Positions 45,626-55,135 of a DNA stretch of 64,000 bases are shown piece after piece. Both the position numbers and the translations under genes were made by a program. The stretch comes from Ruegeria sp. R14_0 (GTDB lineage Bacteria; Pseudomonadota; Alphaproteobacteria; Rhodobacterales; Rhodobacteraceae): assembly GCF_017743975.1 (NCBI RefSeq), contig NZ_JAGHRC010000003.1, positions 372,001-436,000 of the forward strand. The letters are read 5' to 3'. The notes beneath the pieces are model-generated. The model worked only from the letters and a program-made list of their open reading frames with translations. It ran no database searches and had not been told where the DNA came from. Each line of letters begins with the position of its first letter. The first letter of the stretch is position 1.

Positions 45626-47275
45626 TCAGGCGTCCAAAAGGGCGCGCGCGGCGGCGCGCGCCTCATCGGTGATGGTGTCGCCTGCGACCATACGAGCGAT
45701 TTCGTCCACACGATCAGGTTCGGCCAGCGGCACAACGGTGGACAGCGTTTGCCCATCCATGACCTGTTTCTGCACCCGCCAGTGATGCGCCGCGCGGGCT
45801 GCCACTTGCGGCGAATGCGTTACGACCAAAACCTGCCCGCCACCCGCCAGCGCGGCCAATCGCCGGCCGACCGCATCAGCGGTCGCACCGCCGACGCCGC
45901 GGTCGATCTCATCGAATATCATCGTGCGGGCGCTGTCATCCCCGGCCAGACACACCTTGAGCGCCAGAAGAAAGCGGCTGAGTTCACCGCCCGAGGCGAT
46001 CTTGTTGAGCGGTCCTGACGGTGCACCGGGATTGGTTGCAACAGTGAAGGCCACAGCATCAATCCCATCGGGACCGGCGTCTGTGGCCGCAATTTCGGTT
46101 TGGAAAACGGCACGCTCCATTTTCAGCGGAGCGAGTTCTGTCATCACCGCGGCATCCAGGTGACCGGCGGCCTTTTGCCGCGCAGCACTCAGTTCGGCCG
46201 CTGCGTCGTCATAAGCGGCTTGAGCATCTTCTACGGCAGCCCGTTGTTCCGCCAAATCCGCGTCTCCAGCATCCAGCCGGCTCAGGCGGTCGCGCAACGT
46301 ATCAGCAAAAGTACCCAGATCATCTGGCGCGACATCGTGTTTTCTGGCTAGCGCGCGAATGGCAAACAACCGTTCCTCGGCCTGCTCCAATTCCGCTGGG
46401 TTAAAGTCCAAAGCCTGCAGACACGCGTTGACCCCGTCCTGCGCCTCGCCCAGTTCAATCAGCGCACGTCCAAGGGCTGCAATTGGCTCTTCCAACTGGC
46501 CCCCTGCATTGTCTGACACACCCTCAAGCCACCGCACGGAATCCGCCATGGCCCCCTCGGCACCGTCTCCGCCCAACAGGGCAAAAGCACGGGCAACATC
46601 GTCACGAATGCGTTCGGCCCCCTGCATCATACGACGCCGGGCATCCAGTTCCGCGTCCTCGCCCGGTTGTGGGTCAAGCTGGTCCAATTCAGCCACCGAG
46701 TGCCGCAGAAACTCTTCTTCTGCGCGCATCGCCGCAAGGGTTTCTTCGGTCTTCGCAAGCGCCTTTCGCGCACGGGACATCTCGGACCATGCCGTCCGGA
46801 CCTTTACCAGTTCCGGGGCCACTCCGGCGTATTCATCCAGCATGGCGCGGTGACCGCGCGGGTTCAGCAACCCGCGATCATCATGCTGGCCGTGCAACTC
46901 GATCAGCGTTTCGGACAGCGCGCGCAGCACCTCGCCCGAACACCGACGGTCGTTGACCCATGCGGTTTTACGCCCTTCGGCCGTATTCACGCGCCGCAGG
47001 ATTAATTCCTCGCCTCCGGGCAAGCCAGCCTCGGCCAGGATCGCATGCGCTGGGTGGTCTTCGTGCAGTTCAAACTCAGCAACCACTTCGCCCTGCGCTG
47101 CGCCTTGGCGAACCAATTCAGCCCGACCACGCCAGCCCAGAACAAACCCCAGCGAATCCAGAAGGATCGACTTGCCCGCCCCAGTCTCACCGGTCAACGC
47201 GTTCAGACCCGGCTGAAACGTCAGTTCCAGCCGGTCGATGATCAGCATATCGCGGATATCGAGGGCGCGCAGCAT
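45626..47275 (-). CDS. recN: DNA repair protein RecN
   Basis: 549 residues, an SMC-like ATPase. Walker A in TGETGAGKSILLDSLGF lies near residues 29-45, coiled-coil arms span the middle, and the C-terminal half has the signature KIASGGELSRFLLALK near 430 and the Walker B TMIFDEIDRGVGG near 457. It helps repair double-strand breaks. The gene follows bamD at a distance of 35 bases on the same strand and is likely co-transcribed with bamD. This lpxC-bamD-recN order is usual in alphaproteobacteria. Confidence 0.95.
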   Translation of the reverse strand: MLRALDIRDMLIIDRLELTFQPGLNALTGETGAGKSILLDSLGFVLGWRGRAELVRQGAAQGEVVAEFELHEDHPAHAILAEAGLPGGEELILRRVNTAEGRKTAWVNDRRCSGEVLRALSETLIELHGQHDDRGLLNPRGHRAMLDEYAGVAPELVKVRTAWSEMSRARKALAKTEETLAAMRAEEEFLRHSVAELDQLDPQPGEDAELDARRRMMQGAERIRDDVARAFALLGGDGAEGAMADSVRWLEGVSDNAGGQLEEPIAALGRALIELGEAQDGVNACLQALDFNPAELEQAEERLFAIRALARKHDVAPDDLGTFADTLRDRLSRLDAGDADLAEQRAAVEDAQAAYDDAAAELSAARQKAAGHLDAAVMTELAPLKMERAVFQTEIAATDAGPDGIDAVAFTVATNPGAPSGPLNKIASGGELSRFLLALKVCLAGDDSARTMIFDEIDRGVGGATADAVGRRLAALAGGGQVLVVTHSPQVAARAAHHWRVQKQVMDGQTLSTVVPLAEPDRVDEIARMVAGDTITDEARAAARALLDA

Positions 47276-47310
47276 CGGGTCTTAGCGTCCCACCCCTTTG
47301 GCCATGGCGA

Positions 47311-48153
47311 TTACAACCACTCACCCTTGATCGTCTGGCGGTAGATCGTGCTGAGCCAGTTGTTGCCGCGGCTCTTCAGATCTAGCCCACGCGACGTCAA
47401 CAATTTATAGCCCGCATCATACCATTCGGACGACTGGTAGTTGTATCCCAGAATGGCCCCGGCCGATTGCGCCTCGTCCACCAGCCCCAAGGCCAGGTAG
47501 GCTTCAATCAGACGATATAACGCTTCTGCGGTATGAGACGTGGTCTGGAAGTCTTCGACGACGACCCGGAACCGGTTTATCGCCGCCGAATAGTGATCCT
47601 GACGCAGATAATAGCGCCCGATCTCCATCTCTTTGCCCGCCAGATGGTCAAAGGCCAGATCGAACTTCAGAACCGCAGACGTCGCGTACTCACTGTCGGG
47701 ATAGACCTCGATCACGGTGCGCAGGGATTGCAGCGCTTGAAAGGTCAGCCCCTGATCGCGTCCGACCTCATCAATCTGATCATAGTAGCTGAGCGCCAGA
47801 AGGTACTGCGCATATGCTGCGTCTTCGTCGGCGGGGTAGAAATCAATATACCGCTGTGCGGCGGCACGGCTTTCTTCGTAATTCTTGTCTGAATGATACG
47901 AGAACGCCTGCATGATCAACGCGCGCTTGGCCCAGTCGGAGTAGGGGTACAGGCGCTCGACTTCCGAGAAATACCACGCCGCATCATCCGAACGATTCTG
48001 CGACAGCTCGAACTCGCCACGCGTGAAAATCTGTTCGGGGGTGAACCCTTCCAGGTTCTGATCGCGGTCTGCGCCTCTCCCAGCGCACGCCGTCAAAACT
48101 GCTGTCAGAAGAATCGCGCTTGCGAACCTGACTGCCGCTTTGGTGCCAACCAT
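47311..48153 (-). CDS. bamD: outer membrane protein assembly factor BamD (lipoprotein)
   Basis: 280 residues from the ATG at 48153, preceded by AAGGATAGG. The lipobox LTA-C places lipidated Cys23 after a signal segment. Tetratricopeptide-like repeats fill the rest, with AWYFSEVERLYPYSDWAKRA and QRYIDFYPADEDAAYAQYLLALSY characteristic of BamD/YfiO. In the BAM complex it helps fold outer membrane beta-barrels. The longer upstream reading frame has no RBS and would spoil the signal peptide. It lies between lpxC and recN on the same strand. Confidence 0.95.
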   Translation of the reverse strand: MVGTKAAVRFASAILLTAVLTACAGRGADRDQNLEGFTPEQIFTRGEFELSQNRSDDAAWYFSEVERLYPYSDWAKRALIMQAFSYHSDKNYEESRAAAQRYIDFYPADEDAAYAQYLLALSYYDQIDEVGRDQGLTFQALQSLRTVIEVYPDSEYATSAVLKFDLAFDHLAGKEMEIGRYYLRQDHYSAAINRFRVVVEDFQTTSHTAEALYRLIEAYLALGLVDEAQSAGAILGYNYQSSEWYDAGYKLLTSRGLDLKSRGNNWLSTIYRQTIKGEWL

Positions 48154-48280
48154 TCCGCCTATCCTTGTCGTATTACTTGACGGGGTTATGCCCCGGATTA
48201 GGCCATGGTCTAGCACATATAATTCCGGTGCAAAACGCCTTATGCGCTCAATGGCGGAATTGTCGTCAGAGTTGATCCAA

Positions 48281-49201
48281 TCAGGCGACTTCCGGGATTT
48301 CGTCCCAAACCAACCCCTGCCCCGGCAGACGTGCAGCCTGTTCGGGTGTGCACAGAATCGGACGCACCGCGCCGGGTGTTTCGAACAGTTTGCGCAGCAG
48401 GGTATTGGTCATGGCGTGACCCGATTTGTCCCCGGTGAAGTGGCCAAGAATCGGTCCACCCGCCAGATAAAGGTCACCCAAAGCGTCCAGCATCTTGTGG
48501 CGCACAGCTTCATCCGCATGGCGGAAACCGCCAGGAGTCAGCACTTCATCGCCTTGCACAACGACCGCGTTTTCCAATGTCCCACCCAAGGCGAGGCCGT
48601 TTTCACGCATCGCTTCGACGTCGGTGCGACGGCAGAATGTCCGGCAATCAGAAAGCTCGCGCGCAAAGGACCCATTGCGCATGTCCAGACGTTTGGTCTG
48701 GCTGCCGATTGCGCCGTCTTCAAAGTCGATATGAAAATCGATGATCAGACCGTCTGCCGGTGCAATTGAAGCGCTTGCGCCTTCGCGTGTGGCGGTGACC
48801 GGCTTCAGCACTTCGTAAGCCAAAACCGGGCTGGCCTGACGACGTACACCTTTGGACATGATTCCGCGCACGAAGTCGATCGACGATCCATCCATGATCG
48901 GAACTTCGGGTCCGTCAATCTCGATCAGAGCGTTGTGCACGCCACAACCGGCAAGCGCCGCCATAATGTGTTCAACTGTCGAGACCGACACGTCTGCGTC
49001 GTTGATCAGTCGGGTGCACAGCGGGGTACGCTCGACAACGTCATAGATTGCAGGGATGAGGGCATTGCCCAGCTCGATATCCGTCCGCTTGAACCAGATG
49101 CCGTGACCAGCAGCTGCCGGTTTCAGGACCATCGTCGCAGGCTTGCCGCTGTGCAGCCCGACGCCTGTAAACGTGACCGGAGATTTGAGCGTATGTTGCA
49201 A
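48281..49201 (-). CDS. lpxC: UDP-3-O-acyl-N-acetylglucosamine deacetylase
   Basis: 306 residues when started at the TTG at 49201. The zinc site is seen in VEHIMAALAG (His near residue 77) and HKMLDALGDLYLAGGPILGH (about residues 233-252, with ligand His and Asp). The catalytic Glu region GPEVPIMDGSS is near residue 93. It deacetylates UDP-3-O-acyl-GlcNAc, the committed step of lipid A synthesis. The TTG start is chosen because GAGG lies about 7 bases upstream and the protein then begins with the family N-terminus (LQHTLKSPVTFTG); a farther start at 49273 would add 24 unlike residues. It lies behind ftsZ, past a terminator. Confidence 0.9.
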   Translation of the reverse strand: MQHTLKSPVTFTGVGLHSGKPATMVLKPAAAGHGIWFKRTDIELGNALIPAIYDVVERTPLCTRLINDADVSVSTVEHIMAALAGCGVHNALIEIDGPEVPIMDGSSIDFVRGIMSKGVRRQASPVLAYEVLKPVTATREGASASIAPADGLIIDFHIDFEDGAIGSQTKRLDMRNGSFARELSDCRTFCRRTDVEAMRENGLALGGTLENAVVVQGDEVLTPGGFRHADEAVRHKMLDALGDLYLAGGPILGHFTGDKSGHAMTNTLLRKLFETPGAVRPILCTPEQAARLPGQGLVWDEIPEVA

Positions 49202-49367
49202 ACTGAACCTCGAAGAGTGGTGTCCGACCTGAGCGGGCCGTGTTGGACACTCAGTTAAGGAAGCAGGCGTCAAGGCTCAACTCACTCTTTGTAACCGAAT
49301 GAAACATGTATGTAACAGATCGGCAAATCCCTGCTCACACCCCATTAAATAACTGTAAATCAATCGA

Positions 49368-49393
49368 AAAGGGCCGCCATTTGGCGACCCTTT
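49368..49393 (-). terminator. terminator behind ftsZ
   Basis: Twelve-base stem with one T-G wobble (49368-49379 with 49382-49393), two-base loop, about 20 bases beyond the ftsZ stop on the minus strand. The downstream minus-strand sequence is TCGATTGATTT, moderately T-rich. It separates ftsZ from lpxC. Confidence 0.75.
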
Positions 49394-49414
49394 GCATTCA
49401 TTTTGTTACCGCGA

Positions 49415-51034
49415 TCAGTTCGCCTGACGCCGCAAAAAGGCGGGGATTTCGATCCGATCCTGCTCGGGGTCGGCCTCTTCCCGTGCAGGTGCCGTAGCGT
49501 CAGATTGGCGCAAAACGGGCTGCTGGCGGGGCTGCTGGGCCGGTGTGTCGGCAGCGTGACCGGTCATCCGATCGATGAGGCGATTGAACCCAAACCGGGG
49601 GCGATCATGGCCTTCTTCCTGCGGTGCAGGGGCTGGCTGTGGCGCGGTCGGGCGAACCATCGAAGGGCTGCGCTCGGACGCTGGAACGTTCTGAACCGCG
49701 GCCTGTAGACGCTGCAGCGCCTCGGGCGATGGTGTACCCGCTGCCGGTTGAGGCTGCGGCGCGACGTAGTCTTCGGGCGCAGGCTCAACCGGTTCGGGGG
49801 TCGGCTCGAATTCGGCGACGCGCGGCTGATAGGCCGGCGGCGGCAAGCCATCATCGTCCTGTTCCGCACGTGGCTGGAACTGAGGTTGCGCTGGCTCCTG
49901 AGGGGTTTCAAACAGCGAAGGCTCACGGTTCACTTCCGTTTGCGGTGCTTGTTCAACGGTTTCCGCAGCAACCGGTGCTTCTTCCTGCACTGGCTCTTCA
50001 GCCGATACCGTGCGTGTCAGCGGCGCCGACATGGAACGGCGCGCAACCGGCACGTCGTCAGTCTTTTCGCTGGCGTCGATACCTGTTGCAACGACCGACA
50101 CACGCATGCCGCCTTCCATGGCGGTATCCAGCGTCGAGCCGACGATGATGTTCGCCTCGGGGTCCACTTCTTCGCGGATGCGGTTGGCGGCCTCGTCCAG
50201 TTCGAACAGGGTCAGGTCGTGCGAGCCGGTGATGTTGATCAGAACGCCCTTTGCACCCTTCAGACTGATTTCGTCCAGCAGCGGGTTGGCAATCGCCTTC
50301 TCGGCGGCCTGCACGGCGCGATCTTCGCCGGTGGCCTCGCCTGTCCCCATCATTGCCTTGCCCATCTCGTCCATTACGGCGCGAACGTCGGCAAAGTCGA
50401 GGTTGATCAGGCCGGGACGAACCATCAGGTCTGTGACACCTTTAACACCTTGATACAAAACGTCATCTGCCATCGAGAACGCTTCGGTAAAGGTGGTCTT
50501 TTCATTGGCCAGGCGGAACAGGTTCTGGTTCGGGATAATGATCAGAGTGTCGACGACCTTTTGCAGCATCTCAACGCCGTCTTCGGCCTGACGCATACGC
50601 TTGGCACCTTCGAACTGGAAGGGTTTGGTCACAACGCCTACGGTCAGCACGCCCAGCTCACGCGCGGCCTGCGCGATGATCGGCGCGGCCCCTGTGCCGG
50701 TGCCACCACCCATGCCGGCGGTGATGAAGCACATATGCGCGCCCGCGAGGTGATCCACGATCTGCTCAATGCTTTCTTCGGCAGCTGCCGCACCAACGGT
50801 CGGACGGGCCCCTGCCCCCAGACCTTCGGTGACTTTGACACCCAGCTGCACCCGCGCCGAAGACTGGCTTTGCTGCAGCGCCTGTGCATCGGTGTTGGCG
50901 ACTACAAAATCGACGCCATCCAGCTGCTTTTCAATCATGTTGTTGACAGCGTTGCCGCCTGCACCACCAACGCCAAATACTGTAATCCGAGGCTTCAGTT
51001 CGTCGTGCCCGGGCATCGAAAGATTCAATGTCAT
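49415..51034 (-). CDS. ftsZ: cell division protein FtsZ
   Basis: 539 residues, long because of the linker. The tubulin-like GTPase domain takes about residues 1-325, with [10 protein letters not shown] (21-30), the GTP signature GGGTGTG at 109-115 and the synergy-loop region. Next is a Pro/Glu/Gln/Ala-rich disordered linker of roughly 195 residues, then the conserved C-terminal peptide [14 protein letters not shown] that binds FtsA. It forms the division ring. The gene follows a 349-base gap after the secreted 137-residue protein and ftsA, so it has room for its own promoter, and is ended by the hairpin at 49368-49393. Confidence 0.97.
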   Translation of the reverse strand: MTLNLSMPGHDELKPRITVFGVGGAGGNAVNNMIEKQLDGVDFVVANTDAQALQQSQSSARVQLGVKVTEGLGAGARPTVGAAAAEESIEQIVDHLAGAHMCFITAGMGGGTGTGAAPIIAQAARELGVLTVGVVTKPFQFEGAKRMRQAEDGVEMLQKVVDTLIIIPNQNLFRLANEKTTFTEAFSMADDVLYQGVKGVTDLMVRPGLINLDFADVRAVMDEMGKAMMGTGEATGEDRAVQAAEKAIANPLLDEISLKGAKGVLINITGSHDLTLFELDEAANRIREEVDPEANIIVGSTLDTAMEGGMRVSVVATGIDASEKTDDVPVARRSMSAPLTRTVSAEEPVQEEAPVAAETVEQAPQTEVNREPSLFETPQEPAQPQFQPRAEQDDDGLPPPAYQPRVAEFEPTPEPVEPAPEDYVAPQPQPAAGTPSPEALQRLQAAVQNVPASERSPSMVRPTAPQPAPAPQEEGHDRPRFGFNRLIDRMTGHAADTPAQQPRQQPVLRQSDATAPAREEADPEQDRIEIPAFLRRQAN

Positions 51035-51383
51035 GCTCTGTCCGCCTGTTTTTTTGACCCGCCAAAGCGGTGTTTTTCTTACCTATCCTTCGCCAATCCT
51101 ACCGTTCGAAACGACAAACGTCACGCCAAAAATCGCGTGATTCCACAAAATATGGAGGAAATAAGGCGTTGACCGGCAGTATTTCGCATACGCTGCCAGA
51201 TGTTGCGGAAAGAACTCAATGTAGCACAAAACAGGCGACTTGCGCGCGGCTATCAACCGACGCTTCACCAAGAGGACTCGCTAAACTGTCAAACTGCGGA
51301 AAACTGCTCAGGTCCTGCCGCGGGCCTCTGACGGGCCTTGTGGATATCTTGCGGGATAAACGCGCTGGCCGCAACCCATTTGT
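51035..51383. other. ftsZ upstream region
   Basis: About 350 bases with no gene. It must hold the ftsZ leader and promoter on the minus strand. AGGCGGACAG precedes the ftsZ ATG as a ribosome site. A GANTC methylation site (GATTC near 51139) is present, of the kind that CcrM modifies in alphaproteobacteria. I could not pick a convincing promoter or CtrA box. Confidence 0.5.
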
Positions 51384-51797
51384 TTAGCCAATCGGGGTAC
51401 TTGGACAGTTCACACCGTCCTCAGTGATACTGCGAACCTCTTGAATTTCAGCGTTTGCAAATGTCGCCAACCTGACCATCAGGCGGTCTTCGTGCAAAAA
51501 GGGCCACCAGCACACCGGGATGCCATCTGCGTCATCATCATACAGAAAGCATATCTGCTCGTTCGGCGTAGTGATTTGCCCGTAAACGCACCCGCGCCCC
51601 ACCATTCGCCAGACCGATAACGTGGGGCTCAGGAATTCCTCAATGCCCACAAGTTCCCCCGTGGGGTAGTCATGGAACATGACGGTTTTGCCCTGGACTG
51701 CGCTCAGGAACGCTTCGGGGGTGATGCGCGTTTGTGCCTGGGCGGTGAGCGGCGCCAGGATCAGCGCTGCTGCGACCGCCAGCTTACCAATTGTCAC
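51384..51797 (-). CDS. small secreted protein of unknown function in the dcw cluster
   Basis: 137 residues from a GTG at 51797. The N-terminus MTIGKLAVAAALILAPLTAQAQ is a Sec signal peptide with AQA cleavage near residue 21. The mature part has four cysteines and aromatic-rich beta-like segments (VWRMVGRGCVYGQITTP, YDDDADGIPVCWWPF). I do not recognise the family. The start lies inside the end of ftsA and overlaps it by 14 bases, so it is likely translationally coupled to ftsA. Upstream in-frame starts would run through ftsA in another frame and are rejected. No SD is obvious, as is usual for coupled genes. Confidence 0.6.
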   Translation of the reverse strand: MTIGKLAVAAALILAPLTAQAQTRITPEAFLSAVQGKTVMFHDYPTGELVGIEEFLSPTLSVWRMVGRGCVYGQITTPNEQICFLYDDDADGIPVCWWPFLHEDRLMVRLATFANAEIQEVRSITEDGVNCPSTPIG

Positions 51798-53121
51798 GGA
51801 ACCAGCGCACGGCCCGCTTGAACGGGCGCGCGGCATAGGTGTCGACCGGGATTTCGAAATCCCACCATTCGTCCTGCGGATGTGCAGCAAACAGGCTGAG
51901 ACCAACGGCCGACGAGAATCCTGGCCCCGTCGCCGATTGCGGCAGGCCATGCACGCGCAACGGACGGCCAAGGCGAACGCGCTGCCCGAGGATTCGGGTT
52001 GCAAGACCGTCCAGCCCCATGATCTGGCTGCCACCACCGGTCAGCACAATCTGCTGACTTGGCATATGCTCGAACCCGGCCGCATCCAGGCGGACGCGTA
52101 CTTCTTCGAGGATTTCTTCGACGCGGGGGCGCATGATTCCGATCAGCTCGGCGCGGCTGACGGTGCGGCGGTCGTGTTCCCAGTCGCCGGTATCGCCACC
52201 AATATCGATCAGGTCTCGGTCATCTGCACCGGTTGCGTGGACACCGCCGTTAAATGTCTTGATCCGTTCGGCCACCGAGGCCGGGATACCCAGCCCCATC
52301 GAAATATCCGAGGTCACATGATCGCCGCCCATGCGCACGCAGTCTGCGTAAATCATGTGTTTCTTCATGAAGATCGACACGCTCGTCGTGCCGCCACCCA
52401 TGTCGATGCAAGCGGCACCCAACTCTTGTTCGTCTTCGACCAGCGCGGAAACCCCGGACACATAGGCCGAGTTCGCAATCCCGGCGAGTTCCAGATCGCA
52501 CCGCTTGATGCAGCGCACGATGTTCTGAATCGCGGTCGCATCGACCGTCAGCATATGCATGTCGACCGCCAGGCTCTGCCCCATCTGACCGCGCGGATCG
52601 ATCAGGCCCGAGCGGTTATCGAGCGCGAAATTCACCGGTTGGGCGTGCAGTACCTCGCGCCCTGCCCCGTAATCCGGCACGTCGCATGCGTTCAGCACGC
52701 GGCCCACTTCTGCCTCGGTCACAACCTGACCCTCCAGATCGACCTGAGCGTCCAGTCCGTAAGACCGAGGGTTGGCCCCTGAGAAACTGGCGATGACGTG
52801 ATCCACGCGAATATCGGCCATTTTCTGAGCTGCCTGCAGCGCAGTGCGAATGGCACGTTCCGTTTCCTGCATGGCAGTGACTTCGCCAAACTGAACGCCG
52901 CGCGACCGAGTTGTCGCCGCTCCAATCACGCGAAAACCGGTTTGCCCTGCCATCGACCCGATCGTGTTGTCCTCGCTCAGCCGACCGGTTCCATCGAAAC
53001 GCAGCACAAGGCAGGCAATCTTGGAACTGCCCACGTCGAGAATGGCGACAACACCGCGCTGCATCGCCTGTCTGCGCATCTGCCGCATGGCCCGTTGGGA
53101 CTGATATAGATCGGTCATCAT
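51784..53121 (-). CDS. ftsA: cell division protein FtsA
   Basis: 445 residues, an actin-fold ATPase that tethers FtsZ to the membrane. The phosphate 1 motif region GVVAILDVGSSKIACLV is near residues 23-39, the phosphate 2 region ACIDMGGGTTSVSIF near 237, and the adenosine motif IVLTGGGSQIMGLDGLA near 362. The C-terminal amphipathic membrane helix is FKRAVRWFRDNW. Start is at the tandem ATGs at 53116-53121, five bases after the ftsQ stop. Its stop is overlapped by the start of the small secreted-protein gene. Confidence 0.95.
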   Translation of the reverse strand: MMTDLYQSQRAMRQMRRQAMQRGVVAILDVGSSKIACLVLRFDGTGRLSEDNTIGSMAGQTGFRVIGAATTRSRGVQFGEVTAMQETERAIRTALQAAQKMADIRVDHVIASFSGANPRSYGLDAQVDLEGQVVTEAEVGRVLNACDVPDYGAGREVLHAQPVNFALDNRSGLIDPRGQMGQSLAVDMHMLTVDATAIQNIVRCIKRCDLELAGIANSAYVSGVSALVEDEQELGAACIDMGGGTTSVSIFMKKHMIYADCVRMGGDHVTSDISMGLGIPASVAERIKTFNGGVHATGADDRDLIDIGGDTGDWEHDRRTVSRAELIGIMRPRVEEILEEVRVRLDAAGFEHMPSQQIVLTGGGSQIMGLDGLATRILGQRVRLGRPLRVHGLPQSATGPGFSSAVGLSLFAAHPQDEWWDFEIPVDTYAARPFKRAVRWFRDNW

Positions 53122-53126
53122 GGTCG

Positions 53127-54122
53127 TTACTGCTCGCTACTCACGTTCACTTTTGTATTCCACCAGTCTTCGCTGGCGGCTTTGGTCATTCTGATCGTCG
53201 GACGCTGCCCAAGGCGCATGTCGACCACGGCCACATCGCGTTCCAGAAGGTCTTGCACCTCATTTACGGCCAGCACACGCTCCAGTGCTCGAACCGGTCG
53301 CTCGGTCGGCAACATGATGCGTTGACCGCGATCCAGCACCAGGTCCCAGCGCCGTTCACCGATCCGCACCAAACCGCGTACGCGCCCACCCAAACTGCGG
53401 GCGGTGGTCAGCAGCGCCAGCGCCTCGCCGACATGGGCGTCCGCACCCTTGCCTGCGATCAGAGGCAGGTTGGGATGATCCTTGCGCGACGCGATACGTT
53501 CCACATGCGCGCCGGTTTCGTCCAGCAATTCGATGCCGCGGCGCGTACGCCAAACAATGACAGGCTGGCGTTCAACCACGTCCACTTGCAGGATGCCACC
53601 GGGGCGCACCCGCACCGTGGCGGATTTCACAGGGTTCAACCCAGTGATCGTGTCCCGAATTTGCTCAACGTCCAAATCCCACGAACTGATAGGGAAATCC
53701 AACGGCACAACTTCGCGAATATCCTCGGACAGGTTCGTTCCCGCCCCATCGATCGCCATCAGATTGACCATAAATTCGGGACGCTGCTGGATCGAAGTCT
53801 TGATGTCCATCACGTAGGCGACAACAGCATCGCGCCGTTCCTGCGCGCCGAAATAGATGCCAACTGCCGCACATACCGCCAGAATCGGCAAACCGATCTT
53901 CAATCCGCGTCGAATACCCGGCGTCAGCATCCACCGCTGCAAACGATAGCTGAGGCGCGACGGGGCCGGGTCGAACCGGTCGCCCTTGCGGTTGAACACC
54001 CCGCGCAGGCGCAGTTTGGGCTCGGCCCCTGTCCGTGCACCGGATGCGAAGTCGGCGTCGGGGCCGGAGAGTGGTTTGGGGCGATGCACCACGGGCGCGC
54101 GCTTGGCTTTCAACGGTCGCAT
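53127..54122 (-). CDS. ftsQ: cell division protein FtsQ
   Basis: 331 residues from the ATG at 54122, preceded by GGAGGA. An N-terminal, proline- and basic-rich cytoplasmic tail (about 80 residues) is followed by one transmembrane helix (LPILAVCAAVGIYFGAQ near residues 90-106), then the periplasmic POTRA and beta domains (VEQIRDTITGLNPVKSATV and IVWRTRRGIELLDETGA). It links early and late divisome components. The start overlaps the end of ddl by 13 bases and ftsA follows 5 bases after the stop, giving a tightly packed ddl-ftsQ-ftsA unit. Confidence 0.93.
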   Translation of the reverse strand: MRPLKAKRAPVVHRPKPLSGPDADFASGARTGAEPKLRLRGVFNRKGDRFDPAPSRLSYRLQRWMLTPGIRRGLKIGLPILAVCAAVGIYFGAQERRDAVVAYVMDIKTSIQQRPEFMVNLMAIDGAGTNLSEDIREVVPLDFPISSWDLDVEQIRDTITGLNPVKSATVRVRPGGILQVDVVERQPVIVWRTRRGIELLDETGAHVERIASRKDHPNLPLIAGKGADAHVGEALALLTTARSLGGRVRGLVRIGERRWDLVLDRGQRIMLPTERPVRALERVLAVNEVQDLLERDVAVVDMRLGQRPTIRMTKAASEDWWNTKVNVSSEQ

Positions 54123-55027
54123 GAGGCGTCCTCCACCATCCAGGCGCAAAGCTGTCCGAATGTCATACCCATATGCGCAGCCTGTTCCGGCACCAAAGAT
54201 GTCGGTGTCATGCCCGGTTGCGTGTTGGTTTCCAGCAGGAACAACCCCTCGGCGCCCATACTGTCATCCCAGCGAAAATCCGTGCGGCTGACGCCCTTGC
54301 ACCCCAATGCATCATGGGCGCGCAACGCGTAGTCCATGCAGCGGTCAAAAATGTCGGCCGGAATGTCAGCCGGAAGAACGTGCCACGACCCGCCGGGCTT
54401 GTATTTGGCGTCATAGTCGTACCAGCCGCCATCGGTCATGATCTCGGTGACAGTCAGGGCACGGTCATTCATTACGGTCACGGTCAGTTCGCGCCCCGCG
54501 ACATATTTCTCGACCATTACCTGATCGGGCATGTCGTCAGATAGTTGCGGCGGGCCGTTGGATCCCTCGTGCACGATGTAAATTCCGACGCTGGAGCCCT
54601 CGTTGTTGGGCTTGGCCACATAAGGCGGCTCCATCACGTGAACTTCGACCACTTCGACCTTGGGGACGATTACGCTGGGCACAATTGGCAGGCCAACGGC
54701 CTCGTAAACCTCTTTGCTGCGCTGCTTGTCCATGGCTAGGGCCGAGGCCAGAACGCCGGAATGCGTGTAAGGGATACGCATCCATTCCAATAGGCCTTGC
54801 ACACAGCCATCTTCGCCCCAGCGTCCATGCAGGGCGTTGAATACAACGTCTGGCTTGATCTCCAATAGGCGCGCATAGAGGTCGGGACCTGCGTCCAGCT
54901 CGACCACTTCAATGCCTTCTCCCACAAGAGCGGCTGCGCATTCGCGCCCAGAGCTGAGAGACACCTCGCGTTCCGCCGAGGGGCCACCCATCAACACCGC
55001 CACTTTGGGGTTTGTCCTGCTCGACAT
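54110..55027 (-). CDS. ddl: D-alanine-D-alanine ligase
   Basis: 305 residues. ATP-grasp motifs include VLMGGPSAEREVSLSSG near residues 11-27 (D-Ala site 1 Glu), VVFNALHGRWGEDG near 63-76, KPNNEGSSVGIY near 137, and the C-terminal SRTDFRWDDS and LLETNTQPGMTPTSL metal-binding block. It joins two D-alanines for lipid II. I chose the ATG at 55027 because the earlier in-frame start is a TTG in the upstream gap. It overlaps ftsQ by 13 bases and lies 108 bases behind murB on the same strand. Confidence 0.95.
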   Translation of the reverse strand: MSSRTNPKVAVLMGGPSAEREVSLSSGRECAAALVGEGIEVVELDAGPDLYARLLEIKPDVVFNALHGRWGEDGCVQGLLEWMRIPYTHSGVLASALAMDKQRSKEVYEAVGLPIVPSVIVPKVEVVEVHVMEPPYVAKPNNEGSSVGIYIVHEGSNGPPQLSDDMPDQVMVEKYVAGRELTVTVMNDRALTVTEIMTDGGWYDYDAKYKPGGSWHVLPADIPADIFDRCMDYALRAHDALGCKGVSRTDFRWDDSMGAEGLFLLETNTQPGMTPTSLVPEQAAHMGMTFGQLCAWMVEDASCDR

Positions 55028-55135
55028 TCCCAACGTGCGCCTCAATGTCCCCGGACCTTATGTCGTGGTCCGTACTGCGTTTATGCCTTTGATCCGTCGC
55101 CTTAAATTGCCTGTTATAGTCTGACGGGTGCGGCT

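Noticed and set aside
49748..51172. Long plus-strand reading frame opposite ftsZ
   Set aside because: It is the complementary shadow of ftsZ, including its linker; His/Arg-rich and lacking any motif.
52911..54332. Plus-strand frame opposite ftsA and ftsQ
   Set aside because: It spans the complement of three real genes and has no recognisable domain.
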